The translations under genes and the position numbers were made by a program. Below are positions 4,984 through 12,261 of a stretch of DNA of 22,798 nt, in pieces. The stretch is taken from IMG/VR virus record IMGVR_UViG_3300037071_001544, positions 1 to 22,798 of that record, one strand, 5' to 3'. The notes beneath the pieces are model-generated. The model worked only from the letters and a program-made list of their open reading frames with translations, did no database searches and was not told the DNA's origin. Position 1 is the first letter of the stretch. Each line of letters starts with the position of its first letter. The stretch is from a virus.

Positions 4984-7373
4984 TACGACTCTCCTAAGTC
5001 AGCGTTCCATCGTCGGGGAAGTGATGCGTCCCATTGTCCTACGCGAGTGACAAGGTCAGCGTTGTAGCGTGCCATTCCAAGCGAGCCCAATATGAAGTCG
5101 GGCATAGCCTCATTATGCGTCGTCGCTGTCAATACGCCAGCACCCGAGAGTTCGACGATGACAGACATCTCAGACACCGCTGCAGCGTTTAGCGTACCGA
5201 CGCCTGACAGTGTGCCTGTCGCAGTGATCGACGATGTAGCAGACGCCGACAGAGTGCCAGTACCGCTGAGCGATCCTGTTGCTGTCTTGGCTGTTGATGC
5301 AGTGCCAGACAACGTGCCTGAACCACTGAGCGACACGGCGCGTGAGTAGCCAGGTTTAGCTGTGCCAGTCAGCGTGCCTTCGCCGTCCAGGTTCACCGAG
5401 ACGCTGCCGGCGCTTGATGCGTCAGCCGTTGCAGACAGTGTGCCTTCACCCGACAGGTTACCTGTGCGCGAGACACTCGGTGTGGTCGATGCAGTAAGTG
5501 CGCCCGACCCGGACAGGTTGACCGTACGTGCGAAGCTGGGTACTCCCACACCAGACAGTGTACCTGTTCCACTCAGTGTACCTGTTTTGGTGAACCCAAC
5601 AATGCGCGTTGAAGTCAACGTGCCCGAGCCGGACAGTGTGCCGCTAGCGTTAGCCGCGGGAGCTCGTGTGCTGGTCAGTGTGCCTGAGCCAGACAGGTTT
5701 GATGTGACGGCGACATGCTTGCTCGCAGTCGCAGTGAGTGTGCCTGAGCCTGACAGCGACCCAGTCTTCGCAAAGCCAGCAACGCGTGTCGAGCTGAGCG
5801 TACCTGAACCTGACAGGCTTGCCGACCGCGTGTAACCCGGCGTCGAGGTTCCCGTAAGAGTGCCAGACCCAGACAGCGACGCAGCCCGAGCGAACCCAGG
5901 GGTAGCCGACCCAGTCAATGTACCCGAGCCGGACAGCGAAGCAGATCGAGCGAACCCTACGACCCGAGTAGATGACAACGTGCCCGAGCCTGAGAAAGCA
6001 GCCGTGGGTTTTGCTGACATCCCCGTTTGTGTGGGGGCCAGCGTACCCGAGCTAGAGAACTGACCATAGGCACCATTAGCCCCCAGGGGCGTGATGGGTG
6101 TTGAGATGGTTGTCAGGGTGACGTTATCCATCGACCACGTGCCTTGATTGCCAGCTTCCGGCGAACCTAGCCACACATTGTTGATGGTTGTAGTTATGAG
6201 ATAATCGGCGGGTGCGTCACTGGCGTCAAGATACTGGACACCATCGACCCACACATGCGGAACACCATTGGTGCCCCACACAACCTTCATGTAGACCCAC
6301 TGGTTTAGTTCGAGCCTCAGCCCAAACGGGATGTACCAGGAGCCAATGCCGTCAGCCTTGGTTACCCGAAGCCAGAGATTGAATCCCGAAGCGATCTGGT
6401 TCTGCCGATAAACGTCAGCGACCCGGGTGCTGCCCCAGTCGAAGCGGCAGAAGGGTACGTTGGAATCAACGACACCCTCAGCGCTTACCTTCCACCAGCC
6501 TTCGATGGAGACTTGCTGCACACCAGGACTGATGGTGTATGAGAACCCAGCCTTGTCTATCGAGGTTGACGGCACGGTAGCACCGATGCCCAGGATGGAC
6601 TGGTACGTGTCGGCGGCTGAGTTAGTAGCCGTGCCCGCGCCAGCAGTCGTGGGAGTCCAGATTCCCAAGCTCGATTCAAAAGTCTCGAGCATTGTGGTGA
6701 TTACGGCCGGACCCCCGGTGGCTTCATTCAGTGCGAAGGACACACCGAACGCACCAGTGGTAGAGCCCGCTGGGTTGGCCTGCCGGGTGCCTGTAGCAGA
6801 GTTAGCCGTCACAGCCTGATAGGCAATCAGGTGGCCAGCGTTGGTTGCCCCAGTAGCCTTGCCATTAGCTTCGGCGACCGTGGTCATTCCAGCTGACAAG
6901 CTAGAGAAAGGTGTCAGGTACGCACCATTGGTTGCGCGGCGGCCCGTGAATACACAGACAAGATGCGTGCTGCTGGGTGTGATCGTCGGAGCAATTAGCG
7001 TGGTTGCGCCCGAGGCGGCCTGCGTGACAGATGCCGCTGTGTTGACGAAAGTTCCAGGGTCAGCGCCCGACACCTTGACGGGGGTGGCAGCCACACGTCC
7101 ACTCGTGGTGGTGACAGCAACGCTCCCATCGCCTGAGACCCATTTCCGGTAGAAGATAGCGTGAGACATGGACGTAGAGCCGTTGACAGAGTTCGTGTCT
7201 GCCAGGATGTTAGTCCAGCCTGCAGGAGTGGTGACGGTAGAGTTGGTGGCGTTACATGAAACGAAGATGATGGTGTAGTCGCCATCGACCAGGCCAGCGG
7301 GCAATGTGACAGTCGTGCTGGTCACGCTGCCCGTAGATTCGACGGAGGTGCCCGCTGTAAGAGTTAGAGCCAT
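4983..7373 (-). CDS. Tail fibre with lectin-like domain and sixteen 20-aa repeats
   Basis: A 796-residue virion protein. Residues 1-220 are a beta-rich N-terminal domain (GDYTIIFVSCN, AGWTNIL, SGADPGTFV) of a type seen in other phage surface proteins. Residues 228-421 resemble a concanavalin/LamG-type sheet domain (FESSLGIWTP, ISIEGWWKVS-like strand, WVYMKVVWGTNGVPHVWVDG, WSMDNVTL). Residues 438-755 consist of sixteen units of about 20 residues, each beginning with LSGSGTL or a close variant; one unit has 22. A 40-residue C-terminus with three Trp/Tyr positions ends the protein. It probably binds surface glycans as a fibre or minor tail protein. AGGGAGG lies 4 bases before the ATG. It stands behind a hairpin (7392-7421). 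Repeat length may vary between relatives by recombination. Confidence 0.8.
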   Translation of the reverse strand: MALTLTAGTSVESTGSVTSTTVTLPAGLVDGDYTIIFVSCNATNSTVTTPAGWTNILADTNSVNGSTSMSHAIFYRKWVSGDGSVAVTTTSGRVAATPVKVSGADPGTFVNTAASVTQAASGATTLIAPTITPSSTHLVCVFTGRRATNGAYLTPFSSLSAGMTTVAEANGKATGATNAGHLIAYQAVTANSATGTRQANPAGSTTGAFGVSFALNEATGGPAVITTMLETFESSLGIWTPTTAGAGTATNSAADTYQSILGIGATVPSTSIDKAGFSYTISPGVQQVSIEGWWKVSAEGVVDSNVPFCRFDWGSTRVADVYRQNQIASGFNLWLRVTKADGIGSWYIPFGLRLELNQWVYMKVVWGTNGVPHVWVDGVQYLDASDAPADYLITTTINNVWLGSPEAGNQGTWSMDNVTLTTISTPITPLGANGAYGQFSSSGTLAPTQTGMSAKPTAAFSGSGTLSSTRVVGFARSASLSGSGTLTGSATPGFARAASLSGSGTLTGTSTPGYTRSASLSGSGTLSSTRVAGFAKTGSLSGSGTLTATASKHVAVTSNLSGSGTLTSTRAPAANASGTLSGSGTLTSTRIVGFTKTGTLSGTGTLSGVGVPSFARTVNLSGSGALTASTTPSVSRTGNLSGEGTLSATADASSAGSVSVNLDGEGTLTGTAKPGYSRAVSLSGSGTLSGTASTAKTATGSLSGTGTLSASATSSITATGTLSGVGTLNAAAVSEMSVIVELSGAGVLTATTHNEAMPDFILGSLGMARYNADLVTRVGQWDASLPRRWNADLGES
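5109..6062 (-). repeat. Tandem 60-bp coding repeats, about 16 copies
   Basis: The array encodes L-S-G-[SETVA]-G-T-L plus 12-13 variable residues per unit. Units are in frame with a 60-base period; the protein motif is kept better than the DNA, so the array is old or under purifying selection. Copies differ mainly at the 'T(S/G)TRVxGFAR' half of the unit. It is a protein-coding repeat, not a CRISPR. Confidence 0.9.
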
Positions 7374-7391
7374 TGTTCCTCCCTAAAGAAT

Positions 7392-7421
7392 GGGGCCCGG
7401 CATCAGAAGACACCGGACCCC
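7392..7421 (-). terminator. Intercistronic hairpin behind the metallophosphoesterase
   Basis: GGGGCCCGG (7392-7400) and CCGGACCCC (7413-7421) pair at 8 of 9 positions around a 12-base loop. On the transcribed strand it is followed by ATTCTTTAG, a weak T run. It fills most of the 60-base gap and could be a leaky terminator or an mRNA end stabiliser. Confidence 0.5.
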
Positions 7422-7433
7422 ATCACTGTTGTA

Positions 7434-8981
7434 CTACGGGCGGGTACCACTATCGGTGTTGGTCATGTTGCCCGAGGTCGGAACGAAGTTCCAGCTGTAG
7501 GAACCATCGGACTTCAGGCTCATACGCAGGTGACCCCAGGAGTCGGAGAACCGATTCTGGATGTACGCAGGGTTGTCGGTAAACGCACGGAGGGTAATGC
7601 CACCGGTGGATACCTGGAACTGCTGCATCCCATCGGCCACACACTGATCCGCGTTGTTCACGGGGCAGCTGCGTTCGTAGTTGTGCTGTGATCCGGAGAA
7701 CAGAACCTTCACCCGGTTCTTCCAGAACATGTCGATCCAGGGCTTGTGTTCAAACGCCCGGTCGTGGGAGCTGGTCTTCGAAGTGAAGTACGGCTCGTGG
7801 TACACAACGGCGAGGTGCTTGCCCGCAGCCTTAGCGGCCATCAGGTCGGCATCCATTTCGGAAGTGATCGCGTTCGCCTTGGGCACGTCGTAACGCCACA
7901 GCGCAGACGGAGCAACCAGGATGTGCCAGTTCCCCTTGTCGAAGGAGTACCAGTTCTGGTTCTCCTGGAACGTGCCAGCAGGGTTGGGACCCTTACGAGT
8001 CGGGTCGGTGCTGGTCGCGGACTTCACCGTATCGACACAGCCTCCGTCCATGTAATCGTCGAGGTCAGTGTTGCGACCCGGCTGGTAGTCATGGTTCGGT
8101 GCGGCAGTCCAGTACGTCTTGTCCTTGAACGATCCCCATTGGGTGTGGTACTTGGAGTAGTGGTCGTTTGCGGGATTGGATGAACCGGAGAGTCCGCAGT
8201 GACCGATGCTGTACTGGAAGTCACCGAGACCGAAGAAGTTATCAACCTCACCGGACGCGAGCGCGTTCTTGATGCTGATGGCGTTCTTGCCCGACTCGGT
8301 GGTAGCTGCACTGTGCCCGGACGGGTTCATGTCACCAACGATGGCGAAGTCCCAGTCACCGCCGGTGGGCGGAGGGGTCGTTTCCGTCGGAGTGGGCGTG
8401 GGTGTCGGGGTCGGGGTGCCATCGGGTTCAGTGACGATGACGAGCTGGGGCTTCAGCGCAGGGTCGGTGTTTTCCTTGGACTTGAAGCCGATCCATTTCT
8501 GTGCGTTGGATTCGAGCTTGAAGTTGGTGTACCCGCCGTTCGCGCCAACCCAAGTCGTCACGTCCCATTCAACCCATGAGCCGACAGCGAAGTTCCCCTG
8601 CTTACCGAGCCAGGTGCTACGAGCGGGCGCGTTGTTCCAGTTGACGCCAGCTTCGGTCCATGATCCATTGGTGCCATAGACGTCTACGAATTCAGTTGAG
8701 GTCGTTGCTGACTCCGAGTAAGCACGAAGCTTTGCGGAGACCACCTTCTCGCCTGCGGGAACTACTACGTTGAATCGAATCAGTGAGTTACGCCAAATGT
8801 CGGTTCGACCCTCAGTGGACCATCGGACGCTTGCGCCGAAGTTCTCAGTGGGCTTGTCGTACTGCACGTAGGTATCGGCGGTGGGAGTAAACACCGTAGT
8901 TCCGGCAGCGAACGCCATGGGGGCGATGCTACCAGCGAGGAGGAGTGCGAGTGCTGCGAGCACCGCAAACAGTTTCTTCAT
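7434..8981 (-). CDS. Secreted CBM96/DNRLRE-metallophosphoesterase
   Basis: The 515-residue product starts with a clear Sec signal peptide: MKK, a hydrophobic core (4-20) and an AFA-A cleavage site near residue 25. Residues 29-183 match the DNRLRE/CBM96 beta-sandwich (ADTYVQ, LIRFNV, GSWTEAGVNWNNAP, VEWDVTTWV, FKSKENTDPALKPQLVI), a carbohydrate-binding type. A TP-repeat linker follows (189-207). Residues 210-500 are a calcineurin-like phosphoesterase: GD (D217), GLGD (D254), NHD (296-298), YHEPY (H395) and GSQHNYER (H433). In related enzymes the last motif is GHxH; here the first His is Ser431, so the metal site may be altered. Cysteines 262, 315, 439 and 447 could form disulfides outside the cell. 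The start at 8981 has AGGAAG 3 bases upstream; a longer reading from 9164 would bury the signal peptide. Substrate unknown. Confidence 0.85.
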   Translation of the reverse strand: MKKLFAVLAALALLLAGSIAPMAFAAGTTVFTPTADTYVQYDKPTENFGASVRWSTEGRTDIWRNSLIRFNVVVPAGEKVVSAKLRAYSESATTSTEFVDVYGTNGSWTEAGVNWNNAPARSTWLGKQGNFAVGSWVEWDVTTWVGANGGYTNFKLESNAQKWIGFKSKENTDPALKPQLVIVTEPDGTPTPTPTPTPTETTPPPTGGDWDFAIVGDMNPSGHSAATTESGKNAISIKNALASGEVDNFFGLGDFQYSIGHCGLSGSSNPANDHYSKYHTQWGSFKDKTYWTAAPNHDYQPGRNTDLDDYMDGGCVDTVKSATSTDPTRKGPNPAGTFQENQNWYSFDKGNWHILVAPSALWRYDVPKANAITSEMDADLMAAKAAGKHLAVVYHEPYFTSKTSSHDRAFEHKPWIDMFWKNRVKVLFSGSQHNYERSCPVNNADQCVADGMQQFQVSTGGITLRAFTDNPAYIQNRFSDSWGHLRMSLKSDGSYSWNFVPTSGNMTNTDSGTRP

Positions 8982-8988
8982 TGACTTC

Positions 8989-9333
8989 CTAGCTCTGTGT
9001 GTAGGTGAAGGTAACAGCCAGCGTGCCCTGGGAGGCGAAGGCCTGGCTGGTGATGGTCGCACCATCAAGGTACGTGCCTGCAGTGAGTGCCGTGTGAACG
9101 CCGATGCCAACAATGGTTGCACCCGAGGGAACGTCGAACGTCGCCGTCGCTGTGATTGTACCATTGGAGGGCGCAGACCAGCTCAGCGCTTTTCGTGCAT
9201 ACGCCGGCGAGCCACCCGAGGGCTCAGTGCCCTGGGTTGCTCCGGGGGCCGTGGTGTAGATTGCTCCGTGAGTAGCGTCAACCCCGTAGTCGGTCGCCAG
9301 GTTATTTTTCTGGGCGGTTGTCTGAATTGCCAT
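8989..9333 (-). CDS. Small tail-fibre-type structural protein
   Basis: A 114-residue protein of a family common in actinophage tail regions: an N-terminal AIQTTAQKNNLATDYG helix, a strand AIYTTAP, the conserved GTEPSGGSPAYARKALSW motif (residues 34-54) and a C-terminal beta part (FDVPSGATIVGIGVHTAL). Such proteins are annotated as minor tail or fibre-associated; the precise role is not known. I chose the ATG at 9333, since AGGAG lies 5 bases before it, and the GTG at 9339 falls within that site. The first 32 bases overlap the end of the upstream membrane-protein gene. Only 7 bases separate its stop from the secreted phosphoesterase. Confidence 0.75.
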   Translation of the reverse strand: MAIQTTAQKNNLATDYGVDATHGAIYTTAPGATQGTEPSGGSPAYARKALSWSAPSNGTITATATFDVPSGATIVGIGVHTALTAGTYLDGATITSQAFASQGTLAVTFTYTQS

Positions 9334-9589
9334 TGTCACTCCTAAAGAGTTGTTGTTCTAGTTTTCGGATGCGAGCTCGTAACTCGTTGTTATCTTTACG
9401 AGCGTCAGCGAGGTTACGCTTCAGCAAGTTTACATAGTCTGTCTCGTAATCGACGGGCAAACCCTGTAAGACTTCGGGCTCCGGCTTTTTCTTCTTCCTC
9501 TTGTTCAGGGCGTCGATGATCCAGGCCCCCACACCGAGGATTAGTGGGGTTACAAGACTGACGAACAGTCCCCACTTTTCCCATTCCAT
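9302..9589 (-). CDS. Small membrane protein with coiled coil
   Basis: A 95-residue protein. Residues 6-26 form a membrane segment (GLFVSLVTPLILGVGAWIID), followed at once by a KRKKKK cluster, which predicts the C-terminus inside the cell. Residues 50-83 (LLKRNLADARKDNNELRARIRKLEQQLF) form a coiled coil. This build resembles some small phage lysis-associated or spanin/holin-like proteins, but it lies among fibre genes and far from the endolysin, so the role is open. It is the third of three consecutive membrane-protein genes. The ATG is at 9589, 6 bases after the upstream stop. Confidence 0.7.
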   Translation of the reverse strand: MEWEKWGLFVSLVTPLILGVGAWIIDALNKRKKKKPEPEVLQGLPVDYETDYVNLLKRNLADARKDNNELRARIRKLEQQLFRSDNGNSDNRPEK

Positions 9590-9595
9590 GACGCC

Positions 9596-10033
9596 CTACG
9601 ACTGGGAGGCTCGGAATCGACGGAGAGCTCGGCGTTCGTAGAAAATCTGGCCCGCTCGGAAGGCGAAGCCAATAAGGAAGATGCTACTGAACCCAAGGGT
9701 GTTGGTCAGCAGCGAACCCTCGGGACGATACCCGAGCAGCAGATACTCGAACCAGCTAAGAAGCGTACAGAGCGTTATGCACGCCCAAAATTCGATGACG
9801 AGTGATGTATCAGGGTCACGTCGCCGAGGCGCCGACAGAGTCGCGTACACCGCTGCAGACGACGAAAGGAATAACAGCGTCGACCATACGTCACTCAGCG
9901 GGTTACCGAGCACATTGTCGACTGTTCCGTTCGGGCTCAGGTTCGTAGTGTAGACAAACCCAGCGAACGCCAGCAGTACGTAGATGACGACGGCGAGGGA
10001 GTTAGTGGGGCTGGTAATGGTAAAGGGTTTCAC
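9596..10033 (-). CDS. Membrane protein, four TM segments
   Basis: A 145-residue protein with four hydrophobic segments at about 13-31, 49-68, 80-101 and 108-130, and a basic C-terminus (ERRALRRFRASQS), which predicts both ends in the cytoplasm. I chose GTG 10033 because GGAGGAG lies 4 bases before it; an earlier in-frame start at 10216 would add 61 low-quality residues that read in the shadow of the upstream gene. It overlaps the upstream gene by 32 bases, in another frame. Function unknown. Its similarity in layout to the upstream four-TM protein suggests a pair or complex, but no sequence relation is clear. Confidence 0.7.
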   Translation of the reverse strand: MKPFTITSPTNSLAVVIYVLLAFAGFVYTTNLSPNGTVDNVLGNPLSDVWSTLLFLSSSAAVYATLSAPRRRDPDTSLVIEFWACITLCTLLSWFEYLLLGYRPEGSLLTNTLGFSSIFLIGFAFRAGQIFYERRALRRFRASQS

Positions 10034-10424
10034 GTTTCTCCTCCGCCCAGCAAATGACTTGAGTGAAGATTGAAATCCAACCCAGCGCAACGAATGCCCA
10101 CACCAGGGGGCTGATTCCATTTGCCAACGACAGCAAGCCGAAGACAATGAAGACACCCCCGAGCATGAGCGCGGGTAACTGCGCGTAGCTTGGTTCAACC
10201 AGGACACTGATGACAAGCGCAGTGCTTGCCACCAGGAAGATCACACCCCAGGCAACCGGCGACACGTACAGGAAGTTCGTAGCCAGCATCTGATAATTCA
10301 AGAACGTGTCCGGGGCGGACAACAGCGAAAGGCCGATGCCGGCGCCACCCAGAAAGAGGATGACGCCGAGCACCTGTGCAGTTCCGTGTCGTGCTGCTCG
10401 CATAAGCAGGCCTTTCAAACTCAT
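10002..10424 (-). CDS. Membrane protein, four TM segments
   Basis: A 140-residue protein with hydrophobic segments at about 13-37, 53-77, 82-104 and 105-128, a basic N-terminus and a charged C-terminal tail (WAEEKRETLYHYQPH). The ATG at 10424 overlaps the stop of the tail-spike gene as ATGA, so translation is coupled. No catalytic motif is seen. In late phage operons, such proteins can be holin-like, superinfection-exclusion or envelope-modifying factors; nothing in the sequence selects one of these. It heads the three-gene membrane cluster. Confidence 0.72.
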   Translation of the reverse strand: MSLKGLLMRAARHGTAQVLGVILFLGGAGIGLSLLSAPDTFLNYQMLATNFLYVSPVAWGVIFLVASTALVISVLVEPSYAQLPALMLGGVFIVFGLLSLANGISPLVWAFVALGWISIFTQVICWAEEKRETLYHYQPH

Positions 10425-12238
10425 GTCAGGTCACCTTCCAGAATGTACGAGTTGGTTCCAGTGCACCGGATTGTAACCTGGGACCATTGAACTCGTGTGG
10501 TCAGTGAACGCGGCGTCCGCAATGTGACACCCGCGCCCGGAGCGAACGTAATCTGACCCGCCCCCATCTGAGCTACCTTGAAGACGCAACCCTTGAAGAC
10601 ACCCCCGGATGAAGTCGGAGGAACTGTGACCGTGACGCCAGTCGCGGAAGTCACCTCGACAACGCGAGCAGTGTCCGCATCACTCGGAAGGAGTGTGTAG
10701 TTCGCTGTCACCGGAACAGGCAGCACAACGTCGGACAGGCCTCCGTTACCCTTGATGTTCTGCAGGGTTGCGTTGTTCGACGCGTTGTTCAGCGGCCCGG
10801 TACCCCAGCTCGAGGTGGGACCAAAGGAGTTGCTTAGGACCATCGTTCCCTGCGAGGCAGTGCTCGCAATGTTGATGGCATAGCGCGCCTTGACGGTGCT
10901 GCCTCCCTTGAGGCTGAAGTTGTTGGCAATGAATGTATTGCGCGAGATGCCATTGCCGGTGGGGCCCATCACATGGACGTAGTCCCAGGTGTTGGTAGCT
11001 GAGCCCTGGTTGATGTTCGCAAAGCCGCAGCCCGTGAACTGGATGTCCGCGTAACCAGCGACGGTCGAGTCAATCAGCACGAGGTGTTCAGCCGCACCCT
11101 CAATCTTGCAGTTGCTGAACTTCGAACGTGAGCCCGAACCCGCGAACCGAATGTCATTCCGAGCGGCGTCGTAGAAGTGGACGCCAGTCACCTGTGCGCT
11201 ACCACCACCGGTCAAAAGCATGTTGTCCTGGTTCCGGAAGAGGATGCTGTGCGACATGTGAATGTCAGTTGCGCCTTCATCAAGCCATACACCCGAGCCG
11301 GTGCAGTCACCAACAAGCAGACTGGTGAAGCGAGTGTCATAGGTGTCCCACGGAGCAGGTGCCCCGTAGCCCTTGATGTGCAGGCCCACACCAGAGGTTC
11401 GCCAGATGTGGACGTTGTGCATGCTTCCCTGGCTGACCCGGAACAGAACGCCATCAACGTTGGTGCCATAAGCACCACCATCAATCGCAAGGTCCTGGAT
11501 CACCACACCCTGGATGGGCCGGTCATTCGCAGCGGGCTGGACGAGGATCATGGCCTCACCGATCATACCCGGCGCTGCAACGATCCGAGACCCAAGAGCC
11601 GGCTGGTAGGCACCTGAGCGGTTGCCCGTCCCACGCCCGTAAAGGAACATGGCTTCAGTCTCAACACGCAGAGGAGCGGAAATCTTATAGTCGCCTGGGG
11701 GGAAGTACACCGCCCCACCCTCGTTGAGAGCTTGCTGGATAGCAAAGGTGTCATCAGCCACACCATCACCAACAGCGCCGAAGGCCTTGACGCCCAGGTC
11801 GCTACCCCCACCTCCCATGGGTGGGTCTTCCCAACGCGTCTCATAGGGATCGAGGCCATCCTTGGCAAGGAACTGACCATCGAGGCCACCAGCGGGGAAG
11901 CCCGCGGGATTGGCCCATTCCATGTCGTAGTCGTTGGAGGTCTTCTTGAGCAGCGCCTGACCCGTGGTACCCCCAGCAGGGATAAGGTCGTAAGCGATCA
12001 TGCCGAGGGCGTAGGGCCCGGACACCCACCTGACGAGCGAGTAGTTCGTTGAGAACTCGGGAACCACACCATCGTTGTTTGCGATCAGCTGGTTCAGCGG
12101 GATAGCTGTGCCAGAGGCGTCGAAGATTGCCAGGGGGGTTGTGTTAGCGAAGTCCTCCATTGCGAAGATCTGTCCGACGGCATTTGCCAGCGGAGCACCT
12201 CCCGCATCTACGACGACCTGGCTATGAAAACGTGCCAT
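10421..12238 (-). CDS. Tail spike/fibre with pectate-lyase-type beta helix
   Basis: A 605-residue virion protein. Residues 1-85 are an N-terminal attachment domain. Two GQ(A/F)L(L/A)K...Y(D/E)xxW motifs (93-108 and 121-136) are of the kind that precedes enzymatic spike domains. A Gly-rich hinge follows at 141-146. From 148 the sequence GVKAFGAVGDGVADDTFAIQQAL ... VYFPPGDYKI is the start of the Pectate_lyase_3/glycosyl hydrolase 28-like right-handed beta helix, which runs to about 500. The C-terminal 100 residues are beta-rich. Such spikes bind or cleave surface polysaccharide during adsorption. The active-site residues cannot be named from the sequence. AGGAG stands 6 bases before the ATG. 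Confidence 0.85.
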   Translation of the reverse strand: MARFHSQVVVDAGGAPLANAVGQIFAMEDFANTTPLAIFDASGTAIPLNQLIANNDGVVPEFSTNYSLVRWVSGPYALGMIAYDLIPAGGTTGQALLKKTSNDYDMEWANPAGFPAGGLDGQFLAKDGLDPYETRWEDPPMGGGGSDLGVKAFGAVGDGVADDTFAIQQALNEGGAVYFPPGDYKISAPLRVETEAMFLYGRGTGNRSGAYQPALGSRIVAAPGMIGEAMILVQPAANDRPIQGVVIQDLAIDGGAYGTNVDGVLFRVSQGSMHNVHIWRTSGVGLHIKGYGAPAPWDTYDTRFTSLLVGDCTGSGVWLDEGATDIHMSHSILFRNQDNMLLTGGGSAQVTGVHFYDAARNDIRFAGSGSRSKFSNCKIEGAAEHLVLIDSTVAGYADIQFTGCGFANINQGSATNTWDYVHVMGPTGNGISRNTFIANNFSLKGGSTVKARYAINIASTASQGTMVLSNSFGPTSSWGTGPLNNASNNATLQNIKGNGGLSDVVLPVPVTANYTLLPSDADTARVVEVTSATGVTVTVPPTSSGGVFKGCVFKVAQMGAGQITFAPGAGVTLRTPRSLTTRVQWSQVTIRCTGTNSYILEGDLT

Positions 12239-12261
12239 GTTTTTCTCCTAAGTGTAGGCTG

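Noticed and set aside
5092-6063. Possible CRISPR-like or non-coding satellite array
   Set aside because: The 60-base period is a whole number of codons, units have no conserved spacer/repeat division, and the repeat lies within an open coding frame. The plus-strand VPEPDS-rich frames are shadows.
8982-9164. N-terminal extension of the phosphoesterase by 61 residues
   Set aside because: The extension is Arg/Ser/Pro-rich, overlaps the 8989-9333 gene, and would hide the signal peptide; AGGAAG lies before the ATG at 8981.
10034-10216. N-terminal extension of the 9596 membrane protein
   Set aside because: The extra 61 residues lie in the shadow of the upstream gene, and GGAGGAG directly precedes GTG 10033.
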